DNA from: Eucommia ulmoides
Lineage: Eukaryota > Streptophyta > Magnoliopsida > Garryales > Eucommiaceae
DNA: 64,000 nt
Direction: 5' to 3'
Assembly (NCBI GenBank): GCA_016647705.1
Contig: CM028330.1
Span: 31,894,649-31,958,648 of the forward strand
A program made the translations under genes and the position numbers. Positions 38,183 through 49,505 of the stretch are shown piece by piece (the first letter of the stretch is position 1; every line of letters begins with the position of its first letter). A model generated the notes under the pieces. It ran no database searches, had not been told where the DNA came from, and was given only the letters and a program-made list of their open reading frames with translations.

Positions 38183-39575
38183 TGTCACACCCCACCCGAG
38201 GCCCCAACGCCCAAGGTCAAGCGTGACCTCTACTTGATGTTACCCGACTAACTACAAATATACAATACTATTAATTGATATAGATTTTTAAAATATTTAC
38301 CAACTCAAAATTTACCGGTTATACAAAATGACTATTCAGTAACAAAACTATAAAAAAGTTCCAACTCACTCGCTTCCAACAGTTGTCCTAATATCCTTGA
38401 AATAAAACCACAAAATTCTCGGACTCTACCTAACGCCAATAGTGGACCCGTCTCTAGTTAAGGTACCTGAGATAAAATATTTTATCGGTGTACCGTCTTC
38501 ATAATATAAAAATAATTTATGAATCAAATACATTTATCGGAATTCACTTTCCTATAATAGAATATAATCACAATGATATTTTATAAAGCATAATATAACC
38601 GCACTGAACGATAATGAAATTCACATATATCATCAAGATATAACAACTAAATATAAATCAACCAATCAAATCACTTCTATATAATAAAATACCAGAAATA
38701 TATTTTCCTACTAACCATATGATCGTTTCACCTCACGATTGAGAGTTATAATAGGACCGTAACCTGTACAACTGTGCAATACAAGGTTGCCATTAGTATT
38801 GGGGTTATTCAATATCTCCAATGGTAGGAGTCAACACATGGTATAATCTACCATATTAGGAAGATAATCATCATCGCCAACAACAACAAAAAAAAAAAAA
38901 AATATAACAGCCACCTGCAGGATTCGCCCTTCTGTCAGGTCACAACACAACGTCCTATAAGACATGCATTCCTGTTAGGACCAATAACATCTCACAGGAC
39001 ATGCCTTCCTATCGAGATCACACTTTAGCATATCAGTATAATAATAAAAAACTACTTTTCACATTTAACCATTTACTTGATCCATTTAAAGATTATAAAA
39101 TAATCAATTTTAATAAACTTTTTCTTTTTACATTTTTGTATGAAATATAATTGGGCAATTTACATAGAAAATAATACACTCACCTCGATAATTCCGCTGC
39201 TTTTCACACTACTGTCGTAACCTTGATGGAGTCGACCTCGCTTGTGAACCTAATAACGACAGAGCCTAAACTAAGAATTTAACTAAATAAATCTAATATG
39301 CAATACGTGAAATTGTGATACTAAAATGTAATTTTTCCATTCCCAAATTTTCTTGATTATGCGAAACTATTAAACTCCCAACTTCTTAATCCAATATTAA
39401 CTGTACAAAAATTATTATAACAATAATTACAAAAAATTTCTAATTAATAGTTTAATCTATAGAAAAATTATTCAATAAAAATACTAAAAATTTGAAGTTT
39501 AGAATTTCTATTATAAATTAAATTTTCACCATTTAAATATTTTTATTTAAAATTATAAATCTAATATGTGTGTGT

Positions 39576-39616
<41 letters not shown>

Positions 39617-40172
39617 CCTACATGTATAATACTTGGAACCTAACAAATAAAAAAAAAAGTTACCTCAAGTGGGTCAATATCCAAAAAAGAAGAGAGAGAA
39701 AGAGAGTTTGAAAAGTGAAAAATAGAAATGAGAAAATTCCATCAATATAAATAGAGAGGGAGAGAGAGAGAGAAAGAGAGAGAGTTCATTGCCTTGTCCA
39801 TGGACGATTTCTTTTACTCTTTTGCCAAGTGTTGCCATGCGTCAATTTCTTATCATGATTTTGGCAACTAATGAAATAGATTTTACATACACCCCTACTT
39901 GAATCCTTAAATATGAATTTAAGCCCACTAGTTAATATTAACACTATAAAATAACACTTTCTCCCCCCCGCCCCCAAATTTCTTAAAAAGAAAATTTTTA
40001 AATATCATAATAACCCCTAAAATTTTTAAATTAAGGGTTTGAATATCACAATAACCCCTAAAATTTTAAAGGAAAATTTAAATGACACAATGGACTCTAT
40101 TATTTTCAAAATGTTCTAAAATGCAAAAAAAAAAAAAAAAATGCACATGCAAAAAAAAAATTAGGCCTTACA
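38183..40172 (-). repeat. 3' LTR of a Tekay/Del-type chromovirus element
   Basis: On plus it runs from TGTCACACCCC to GGCCTTACA. On minus it starts TGTAAGGCC directly after a polypurine tract (TTTAGGGGGGAAGGAT, 40173-40190), which fixes its orientation. It is 1990 bp and includes a (TG)n/(AC)n dyad (39567-39606), a GA-rich tract (39746-39785) and a C-rich tract (39962-39974). The 5' 1.5 kb is shared with the truncated copy at 15749. The ORF at 39786-39977 is not a gene. Confidence 0.8.
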
Positions 40173-41022
40173 ATCCTTCCCCCCTAAAATAAATTTTGTC
40201 CCAAAATTTAGTTACCTTAAATGAATAAATATGGGTATTTATTTCTTATCTCATCTTCTCTTTCCCATGTCGCCTATTCTACTGAGTGGTTGCGCCTTTG
40301 TACTTTCACCAACGGAATTGTTTTGTTTGCAGTACTTGATTTTTACGATTTAGAATCAGTACTGGCTCATCAACATATAACAAGTCTTCCTTCAATTCAA
40401 TTGGCTAAGAAGTCAACACATGTGAAGGGTCTGACACATATCACATATTTTTGAAGCATCAAAATATGAAAAACATCGTGCAATATGGACAACTTTGGTA
40501 GTATGGCTAGCCGATAAGCCGCTGCACTGACCCTTTCTAGAATCTTGTATGATCCGATATACCTTAACTTAGCTCTTCCTATTTTCCAAATCTCATGATG
40601 TCTTTCCGAGGATATATATGTAGAAACACGTAATCACCTAGTTCAAATTCCAACTTACGTCTGCGTTTGCCGGCATAGCTCTTTAGTTGACTCTGAGCAA
40701 TCTTCAGTGTTTCCTGAATCACTTTTACCTTTTTTGCCATCATCTAAGCTATGTTAGGCATTAAAAATTTTTGTTCTTCAACTTCAGTCCAACAAACTGG
40801 AATTCTGCATATTTTACCATACAACGCTTCATACGGTGCTATTTTAATTGCCAAATAGTAGCTATTGTTATAGGAAAATTTCATCAATGTCAAATGATCA
40901 TCCCATCTACCAGGAAATTCCATAACGCAACCCCTTAACATATTTTCCAATGCCTAAATTGTACGCTCTGATTGGTCGTCTATTTAAGGATGAAAAGTTG
41001 TATTAAATTTTAATTTGGTACC
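40173..41022 (-). pseudogene. Integrase C-terminal part and chromodomain-like tail of a Tekay/Del-type pol
   Basis: On the minus strand 41022 to 40744 encodes the integrase stretch that carries the third catalytic residue (DDQSERTI) and, further on, YNNSYY and ALYGKICRIPVCW. About 40730 to 40200 continues with the integrase C-terminal domain (LHDVFHILMLQKYV), then, after a frameshift, DPSHVL and ELKEDLLYVDEPVLIL, typical of the region before the chromodomain in Del/Tekay elements. At least two in-frame stops and one frameshift are present, so it is dead. It continues at 53928 on the other side of the Athila-type insertion. Family assignment is by motif only. Confidence 0.8.
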
Positions 41023-42629
41023 TGATAGGTGTAAAATACCTATCTAATTCTAAACTGAATTTGCCAGTTTTCGAGTATTTTATTAAAGTTTTAATATCTT
41101 TTTAGCTGTTTTTATAAGTCAGGAGTAGGGACGTAAACAATCGGTAAATCGAGCAAAATGGTAGAAAAAAGGGTAGCCAAAAGATAAAAAAAAAGAGGTT
41201 TCAAAGAACAGTGCAAATCCACCTAGGCGAAGTTTCCACTGCCTAGGCAAAAATCCGTCACAAGGTTGAAAGCGTTGAGAAGTTGAAATCCGCCTAGGCG
41301 AAGTTTCCACCGCCTAGGCGGAAATCCATCAGAAAGTTGCAAGAGCTGAAATATTGAAATCCGTCTAGGCGAAATTTCCATCGCCTAGGCAAAATTCTGT
41401 CAGAATGCTGGACATGCTGAACTGCTGGAAGTGCTGAATTGCTGAAATCCACCTAGGCGCAGTTTCTACTACCTAGGCGGAAATCCATCAGAAAGAAAGA
41501 AGACGAAGAAGTTAGTCCTCCGCCTAGGTGAATAAACCATCACCTAGGCGATTTTCTAACCGACTTAAACTCTGCCTAGGTGAAGATTCTACCGCTTAGG
41601 CGCATTTCGCAGAATAGGCCAAAATATCTGTTTAGATATTTTTGAAACCTTTGGCCTATTTATACCCTTTTCTCACGTCTGAAAAAGGTTGTTGATGAAC
41701 CCTAACCCTAGTATAGATTTTTTAAGCTATATTTTGAAGATCAAGAAGGAGATTCATCATTCGGGCAAAGAAAAATCACTTGCGGATCGATCATTAGCGA
41801 CAGTGGACCGTTTCACTTTCAGATTTGATCGTTCTTCTCTTGTTTTTATCTTTGTAATTACTTTTTCATATCTAAGAATGTTGAATCCCTCTTATTTTGT
41901 ATGGCATATGGCTAAGATCTTGTAGTATTAGTTAAATGTTACTTAGGTGTAGTTGAAATCATGTAATTGTTAAGTTGAATGAATTAATGTTACTTTAATG
42001 TGTTGTTTGTCTAAATTCAATTGTGTTTACAGTTATTCTTGATATTATGCTTGTATTGATAAATCGAGAATACGGGGTTTGACACTCGGTAGAGGTAACC
42101 CTGGATTTGGACTAGGGTAAATACAACATGACGTTCTAACGACCCGGGAGGGCGTTAGAACGTATGCAATCCATGACATTAGCTTAAGACTCACGTGACC
42201 TAGGGTCGTTAAGGCGTTGAAGGGGATTTCTTCGTTGACACGAAGTCGTGTAATCCCCCATCTTATACTCGGGAGAGGTAGCAGAGGAGTTATCGATACA
42301 GAGATTGTTGAAATAGATAAAAACCATTATAGCTAACTTAATGACGTCGATTATGCATTATGTGAAAGAAATCAATACCTAAGTAATTAGTGTAATTAGA
42401 ACTAACCTAATAGTTGTCGTTTATCTTAGTAGATTAAATATAAAACAAACAAAATTTGATTAGTCGAGATAATATGAAACTATTTAAATCACAATACTCA
42501 ACCGAATTACACGTCATTCCCAGTGGAACGAAATCCGATCTTACAAGATCCATTATATTAAAACTAGACCTCGTATACTTGCGAGTAGTCAATATCGCGG
42601 GGATGATGATATGAATCCTCGCACGTACA
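41023..42629 (+). repeat. 5' LTR of the Athila-like element
   Basis: Runs from TGATAGGTGTAAAATACC to GCACGTACA. The TATA-like box CTATTTATACCC is at 41656-41667. The U3 upstream of it holds the palindrome array. The downstream part has the CTTGCGAGTAGTC tract shared with the LTRs at 805 and 4577. Short ORFs inside (41119-41310, 41689-41925, 42434-42691) are not genes. Confidence 0.92.
41222..41600. promoter_or_regulatory. Array of six pairs of CCTAGG-centred palindromes, 20 bp within each pair
   Basis: CCTAGG (or a one-base variant) starts at 41222, 41242, 41293, 41313, 41364, 41384, 41452, 41472, 41523, 41543, 41575 and 41595. Each pair is exactly 20 bp apart; gaps between pairs are 51, 51, 68, 51 and 32 bp. 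The best copies extend to CCGCCTAGGCGG. The array ends about 55 bp upstream of the TATA box. A binding-site function is inferred, not shown. Confidence 0.7.
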
Positions 42630-42635
42630 AGTTTT

Positions 42636-42653
42636 TGGCGCCGTTGCCGGGGA
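42636..42653 (+). other. Primer-binding site, Asp-tRNA type
   Basis: TGGCGCCGTTGCCGGGGA starts 6 bp after the LTR end. This is the site known for Athila and some other plant gypsy lineages and is complementary to the 3' end of Asp-tRNA. Confidence 0.9.
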
Positions 42654-42782
42654 TGCACAGTGTTTTTCAATTGAGTTGATATTGTGATCAAGTAGTTGAA
42701 TATTAATCACGATAATTCTTTTGATTTTAATTTCATTCAATTAATTTGTTTATTTGATTTATTTATTTGAACTAAGCAATGC

Positions 42783-44129
42783 ATGCGGCGCAGTCAACGC
42801 ATTGGTAAACAGAAAGAGGAGAAAGCTACCACTATGGCCGGGGGACGTGAAAATGTTCCACAACCACCGGAGTCGCACACACTTTAGCCTCTGGAGCAGG
42901 AGAGGCCACAATGAGTCCTTAGGGACTATTATCGGCCACTAATGCTGGATAACTATTCAAGGATCCGGAGGCAGCCGATCCAGGCAAATAATTTTGAGTT
43001 GAAGCCCACCTTAATTAATATGGTTCAGGAAAACCAGTATGGCGGGAATCTTCACAAAGACCCCAACGTCCACTTGGAAACCTTTCTCAAGATTTGTGAC
43101 ACTGTCAAGATAAATGGAGCTGCCGAAGATGTCATATGGTTGAGGTTATTTCCATTCTCTTTACGAGATAGAGCAAGGGGTTGGTTTTAGTCGATTCAAC
43201 CGGGGAGCATTAATACTTGGGAGGACCTTGCACAAAGGTTACTCACTAAGTTATTTCCACCTTCGAAGACTTCTCAACTCCGAGGCGAGATTGCGCAGTT
43301 TCACCAGAGAGACTTTGAGTCGTTGTTTGAGGCATGGGAGAGATTCAAGGACCTATTGCTAAGGTGCCCCCAACACGGGTATCAGGATTGGTAAACCCAA
43401 TTATTTTACAACGGGTTAGATGGCCAGACCAGAACGATCGTTGATGCTGCCTCAGGGGGATCGTTGTTGTCCAAAACCCCTACCGAAGCTAATACACTAT
43501 TGGAAGAAATGGCGGCTAACAATTATCAATGGCCGAATGAGAGGAACACGGGAAGAAGGGTCTCTTCTATCCAAGAATCTGACCATATTGCAACGTTATT
43601 GGCCCAAGTGTCCAAGCTCTTGGATCAATTGGTCACCGTGTCTACAAAAGGCGCTTTGTCGAGTCAAGGGGAGGAGATTGCAGCAAGTTGTTCTCAATCC
43701 GGATTGGATAATGAGTTTGAGGGATGCCATTTTCTAAACAATCGTGCCTATACTTTCAGGCCTGCTACCAACATTCCAACTCATTACAATCCTGGACTTC
43801 GCAACCATGAAAACTTCTCATATGCGAACAATCAGAACTCTTTGCGGCCACCTCCGGGATATGGAAATCAAGTTTCGAGATATCCAATGCAATCCAATCG
43901 TCAAATGCAACAACCACCAATGCATAATTCAAAGTCAAATTTGGATGAAGTGTTGGGTTCGTTTATGAAGGAGACTTAAACTATGATACGTGAGACGCAT
44001 AACCGGCTGAACAAATATGAAACACGACTTGACCCAATTGATACAACTTGTACAAACACCAATGCCACGGTAAAGGCTTTAGAGACTCAAATTGCACAGC
44101 TTGCTAGGTCCATCCAAGAGAAACAATAG
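42783..44129 (+). pseudogene. Athila-like gag, with in-frame stops
   Basis: Gag forms the retrotransposon capsid that packages element RNA in the cytoplasm. The reading frame opens at ATG 42783 (MRRSQRIGKQ) and runs through the retrotransposon-gag core: YGGNLHKDPNVHLETFLKIC, RLFPFSLRDRARGWF, then QLRGEIAQFHQRDFESLFEAW and LLRCPQHG. A later part has EEMAANNYQWPNER and LDQLVTVSTKG. Stops fall at 43188, 43392, 43977 and 44127, all in the same frame, and no frameshift is needed. The frame continues directly into the protease, as expected for a fused gag-pol. I chose 42783 because it is the first ATG of this frame downstream of the primer site. Overlapping ORFs in other frames (42754, 43420, 43744) are shadows. 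Confidence 0.85.
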
Positions 44130-45352
44130 GGGAAGTTTCCAAGCAACACGAAAACCGACCCTAGGGAATGCAAGGTAATTAAGTTGAGGAGCGGAAGAGA
44201 CGTGGAAATGAGCAAGCCTATGAAAAATGAGCCGGGAGTAAGTCATGAGTTTCATCATGATGAACCAAGAACAAGTGCGGAGGTGGAAGTTGAAGTAAAA
44301 ATCGATGAAAGAGAGGAGAAGCCGAGTGAAGACTTGAATGAGGATAAGAACTAAGAGAAAGTCGAGGAGAGAAGAAAAGATGAAAGTGTGATGCCGGGGC
44401 GAGTAACATTTTCAGAGAATCCACCGATTCTAGTAACCCCATTGACATATCCTCAAAGATTCCAAAAGAGAAAGTTGGATGCCCAATTTGAAAAATTTCT
44501 TAAAATTTTCAAGAAAATCCATATCAATATTCCTTTTGCGGATGCATTGGAGCAAATGCCCAACTATGGCAAGTTCTTGAAGGACATTATGACAAAGAAG
44601 AGAAAGTCGGAGAAGTACGAAACGGTAAAGCTAACGAAGAAGTGTAGTGAAATACTACAAAGGAAGTTGCCTACCAAATTGAAGGATCCGGGTAGTTTCA
44701 AAATTCTGTGTACTATCAGGAAATCTCATTTTGATAAGGCTCTTTGTGATCTTGGGGCGAGTATTAATTTGATGCCTTCTTCCGTTTATTGAAAGTTAGG
44801 ACTTGGGAGTGCAAAGCCGACAACGATCTCTCTTCAAATGGCGGATCGTTCATTAACCAATCCTAAAGGTATCATTGAGGATGTGCTAGTGAAGGTAGAC
44901 AAATTCATATTTCCGGTGGATTTCGTTGTGCTTGAAATGGAAGAAGATAGAGAAATCCCAATCATCCTAGGAAGACCTTTTCTTGCAACAGGAAAGGCCT
45001 TAATTGATGTGCATAATGGAAATCTAACGTTAAGAGTGAATGATGAAGAGATAAGGTTCAACATTTTTAAAACTATGAACTTTTCGGATGAACTTACCAA
45101 TTGCAATCGAGTTGATATTGTGAACTCTTACGTGATGGAGTTCTTTCTTGGAAATATGGATATGGATTCATTAGAGCATACTCTCACAAATTTCTTATCT
45201 ATGGGGGATCTCGGTGAGGAAGGCTCTACCACGGAACTTGATATTGTGGACTACGTGCTAACTTTGGATGCTCAATCTAAAGACGTAGAGGATCTTATTC
45301 ATGTGGCGGAGATTGAAGAAGTTGAAAAGTCTCCCGAGAAATCAAATCCGCC
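44130..45352 (+). pseudogene. Athila-like aspartic protease region
   Basis: This is in the same frame as gag. The segment from about 44400 has PPILVTPLTYPQRFQKRK and MPNYGKFLKDI, the linker found before the Athila protease. The active-site region reads KALCDLGASINLMPSS, the D-x-G-A form of the retropepsin motif typical of Athila. Next come LQMADRSLTNPKG, DFVVLEMEEDREIPIILGRP and FLATGKALIDVHNG, the flap and C-terminal part of the fold. Stops are at 44352 and 44790. The product would cleave the polyprotein. Function is assigned from family knowledge. Confidence 0.85.
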
Positions 45353-46912
45353 TCACAGTGGATTATTACTCAAGCAATTGCCGGAACATCTTCGGTATAT
45401 CTTTTTGGAAGAGAATTCGACCAATCCGGTTATAATTTCATTATCTTTGATGGAAGAAGAGGAGGGTAAGTTGCTGAGAATCTTGAAGAGGCACCGATCC
45501 ACTTTTGCTTGGTCTATATCGGATATCAAAGGAATTAGCCCTTCGGTTTGCATGCATAAGATTTTGATGGAGGATGCGTTCAAACCCTCCATTGAACATC
45601 AACGGTGGCTAAATCTGGCTCTGAAAGAAGTGGTGAGAGCGGAGGTGTTGAAGCTCTTGAATACAGGAATTATATATGCTATATCCAATAGTAAGTGGGT
45701 TAGCCAGTACAAGAGGTGCCCAAGAAATGTGGTATGACGGTGGTAAAGAATGATAAGGATGACCCCATCACGAGATGGCGTGTGTGCATTGATTATAGAA
45801 GGTTGAATAAGACGACGATGAATGATCATTTTTCTCTCCCTTTTATTGACCAAATACTTGATCGATTAGCCGGATATGAGTACTATTTCTTTCTTGATGG
45901 CTATTCAGGTTACAATCAAATAGCCATTGCATTGGAGGACTAAGAAAAGACTACTTTCACATGCCCGTATGGGATGTTTGCTTATAGACGTATGCCGTTC
46001 GGCCTTTGCAATGCACCAACAACTTTTCAACGGTATATGATGGCAATATTTTCTGATATGGTGGAAGAGAAAATGGAAATCTTTATGGATGACTTCTCAG
46101 TCTTTGGGTCATCTTTTGATCACTGTCTATACAATTTGGTGCTTGTTCTTGACCAATGTGAGGAGAAGAATTCAGTTCTTAATTGGGAGAAATACCACTT
46201 TATGGTTAAAGAAGGGATCGTCTTGGGTCATCGAGTCTCTTCTAAGGGGCTTGAGGTGGATCGAGCAAAGATTGAAACGATTGAGAAGCTTCCGCCACCG
46301 ATTAATGTGAAAGGAGTTCAAAATTTCTTGGGGTATGCTGGCTTTTACCGGTGCTTTATTAAGGACTTCTTGAAGACGATGAAGCCGCTATGTCACCTTC
46401 TTGAGAAGGATACTTCATTTGAATTCAATGAGGCTTGCATGGAGGCTTTTAGGGTGATAAAGGAGAAGTTGATTACGGCTCCAATAATGGTTTCTCTGGA
46501 CTGGGAGATGCCATTTCAGATTATGTGCGATGCGAGTAACTATGCCGTTAGCGCGGTGTTAGGCCAACGGAAGGAGAAGATCTTCTGATCAATCTATTAT
46601 GCAAGTAAGACATTGAATGATGCCCAGGAGAATTACACCATGACTGAGAAAGAAATGCTAGCTGTTGTTTTTGCTTGTGATAAGTTCCGGTCTTATATCA
46701 TTGGGTCAAAAGTGATCGTTTACACGGATCATGCTGCTATCCGGTACTTATTTGCAAATAAAGATGCCAAGCCGAGATTGATAAGGTGGATTCTTCTATT
46801 GCAAGAGTTTGATACTGAAATAAGGGATAAAAAGATGAGTTAGAACGTTGTTGCCGACCATTTGTCAAGGTTGATTCAAGAAGACGTTGGTGAGGAGTCT
46901 AGCATCACGGAA
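45353..46912 (+). pseudogene. Athila-like reverse transcriptase and RNase H
   Basis: RT copies element RNA to DNA and RNase H removes the RNA. The RT begins near KEVVRAEVLKLLNTGIIY (45626) and shifts frame at about 45716. It continues with WRVCIDYRRLN, FFLDGYSGYNQI, FAYRRMPFGLCNAP and the catalytic block EIFMDDFSVFG, where the usual Y/F-x-D-D is FMDD. RNase H follows after a stop at 46586: [33 protein letters not shown], then ADHLSRL after a stop at 46841. A TAA at 45941 lies where related elements have Gln before KTTFTCPYG, so a C-to-T change is likely. The enzyme cannot be made intact. Confidence 0.9.
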
Positions 46913-48233
46913 GTGTTCCCTGACGAACAACTATTTTCAGTTGAAAATGCACTTCTTTGGTATGCGGACATTGTGAACTATCTTGCATGTAATATGTTAC
47001 CACCTGAGTTGACTAAAGCCTGAATGAAAAATTTCTTTTTGATGCAAAATATTATCTGTGGGACGAGCCATTGCTATTCAAGAAATATGCTGATCAGGTG
47101 ATCCGGAGATGTGTTCCGGAGGAAGAAATGGCTAGTATTCTCTACCATTATCATTCATCACCTTGTGGCGGCCATTTTGGTGCGACTCGGACAGCATCGA
47201 AAGTACTTCAATCAGGTTTTTACTGGCATTCTTTGTTTAAAGATTAGTACACATTTGTGAAAACTTGTGATAGATGTCAAAGGGTGGGTAATATATCGAG
47301 AAGGCATGAATTGCCATTAACGTCTATTCTTGAGCTTGAATTGTTTGATGTGTGGGGGCGTAGATTTCATGGGGCCATTTTCGCCATCATTTGGCAAAGA
47401 GTATATTCTGTTAGCGGTGGATTATGTGTCTAAATGGGTCGAGGCCGTAGCAATACCTACCAATGATACCAAAGTGGTTTTGAAGTTCCTTTAACAAAAT
47501 ATCATGACACGGTTCGGGACACCTTGAGCCTTAATTAGTAATGAGGGAACCCACTTTTATAACAAAATGCTTAGTGCTTTGTTGGCAAAGTATGGGGTTA
47601 GACACAAGGTGGAGCTACCATACCACCCATAGACAAATGGCCAAGCTGAAGTTTCAAACCGAGAAATCAAGCTAATTCTGGAGAAAACGGTTCATACTAA
47701 TCACAAGGATTGGGCGGTGAATCTTGATGATGCTTTATGGGCGTATCGCACTGCTTTTAAGACACTGATCGATATGTCTCCGTATTGATTGGTGTTTGGG
47801 AAAGCGTGTCATTTGCCCGTTGAATTGGAGCACCGTGCATTGGGTGATTAAGAAACTGAACTTTGACCTAAAAGCTTCTGGTGCGCAACGTCTCCTCCAA
47901 TTGAATGAAATGGAGGAATTCCGGCACGAGACTTATGAGAATGTCAAGCTTTATAAAGATAAAATAAAGAAGTGGCGTGATAAAATGATAGTCCAGAGGG
48001 AGTTCAGTCCGGGCCAACAAGTTTTATTATTTAACTCAAGGCTGAGACTCTTTCCTGGAAAGTTGAAGTGCCTGTGGTTTGGACCGTTCCGGATCAAGCA
48101 TATTTATCCATTTGGTGCTATCGAGTTAGAAGGCGAAGACGGACAAACTTTCCAAGTCAACGGGGAGCGGATCAAGCACTACTTCAAGGATGAAGAGCGA
48201 GTTGTGGAGAACATCTTCCTCGTTGAAGGATAG
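46913..48233 (+). pseudogene. Athila-like integrase
   Basis: The zinc-binding HHCC region is at about 47100-47290 (YHYHSSPCGGHFGATRTA and FVKTCDRCQRVGN). The catalytic core follows in two frames ([17 protein letters not shown], then ISNEGTHFYNKML, where the second Asp of the DDE triad has become Asn, and [13 protein letters not shown], where the Glu is kept). The C-terminal domain is open from 47796 to 48233 (QREFSPGQQVLLFNSRLRLF, GPFRIKHIYPFGAIEL). Several stops and frameshifts disable it. Integrase inserts the DNA copy into the chromosome. The frame ends with TAG at 48231. Confidence 0.88.
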
Positions 48234-49505
48234 AGCCAGAATTCATAAATGTCCAGCTAGGGACGTAAAACCAAGCAACATCTTTTGATATGTCATTGAG
48301 GGTAACGAACATTCCCAACTTTTGTATAAATTACCTTTTGGATATCGTATTGATCTCGGAATATTATTTTTTGTGGTGAATTGATGAGGCTAGATACTTA
48401 GGATTGAATTGCATGCTAAAAATTGTTTGAGGAACGAAGTGGAAGTAAGAGGTGTAGAGCAAAAATGTGAAAACCTGAAGGAATCCAGCCAAAGTCCACA
48501 CTAGCGTAAATTCGCCTAGGCGGAAAAACCACCACCTAGGCCAAAATAGGACAGAAAGCTGAGAAAATATACTGGCGTAAATCCGCCTAGGCGGAAATAG
48601 GAAGAAAAAGTCTGAGTTTCTACACTGCCATAACTTTGCCTAAGCGAAAAAAGAAAGAAAGGTTGAGTTCTATACTGGCGTAAATTTGCCTAGGCGGATT
48701 AACAACAGAATTGAAGGGTTTCACCCTGGCGTAAATTCACCCAGGCAGACAAACCACCGCCTAGGAGAATTAACATCAGAAGTTTTTTTTAAAAAGCAAA
48801 AGGCCCTACTTCCCCTAGGAAGAAAAACCTCTGCCTAGGCGAATTTATGACAGCCCTGTTTTAAATCGCAATCTTCCTCTTCAAAAACGGCACTTCCCTC
48901 CTAAAATTTTCAAGAAACCTCTCAACTTCACCATCCCAAATCCTTTCCTCCCTTTAAAAATTCATCCTACATTGCAAAAAACTTGGAATTCCACCAAGAA
49001 TCTTCATCCAAACGTTGGATTCCTCTTCCCATTTTCGAGAATCTAGGGTTTAAGCAGTGAACAGTGCGAAATCGCCATCTTCAAGTGATTTGACCAAAAT
49101 TTTTCAAAAAATAAGTATCAATGATCCTATTTTTCACGTATTTGTTGAAATCTTTGCTTGATTTGCATGTTTATTTCAAAAATCCTTGGATTTGGATAAA
49201 ACCCTAAACCCTTTAAAACCCTAGTTTGCTTTTTTCATGCTATTAGGGATTTAGGAATGATTTTTGGTAAACCCTATCATGTTTATGTGTAGATACACAA
49301 TGGGAATAATTTATTTTAGGCTACATTGAGGAAACAAATGTGATTTGGTTTTGGTTGGTAGGATATCTTGTGAAATTTGTTTTGTTTGGTTTTGGTTGTC
49401 ATGTGTTTGTTAAAAAGGGCATTGTGTGTTCGCTGATAAGGATTTGAATTGTGCATTCTATTATTATTGTTGTGGCTTGTGTTGTGATTGTGATTTATAG
49501 GCAAA
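48234..49505 (+). other. Post-pol spacer with a second CCTAGG palindrome array
   Basis: No gene. CCTAGG-type sites start at 48515, 48535, 48586, 48639 (CCTAAG), 48689, 48740 (CCCAGG), 48760, 48814 and 48834. Three pairs are exactly 20 bp apart and the other steps are 50-54 bp. The remainder is a leader-like stretch before the third ORF. Confidence 0.65.

Larger units (their letters stand above)
22432..39720 (+). repeat. Second copy of the 17.3-kb block at 1-17285
   Basis: It is nearly identical to 1-17285 in the same orientation, with an offset of 22425-22435 bp. Most differences are one-base indels in homopolymers and length changes in AT or CT microsatellites. The first 6.4 kb shows no length difference. 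Differences cluster toward the end of copy 1, next to the gap. Sub-features are listed separately where their boundaries matter. Confidence 0.97.

Noticed and set aside
41222-41600. CCTAGG palindromes as a CRISPR array
   Set aside because: The repeats are about 10-12 bp, too short, with alternating 20 and 51 bp spacing inside an LTR of a plant retrotransposon.
44218-45853. Minus-strand ORFs within the Athila-like gag-pol
   Set aside because: They are antisense shadows of a clearly recognised polyprotein on the plus strand.
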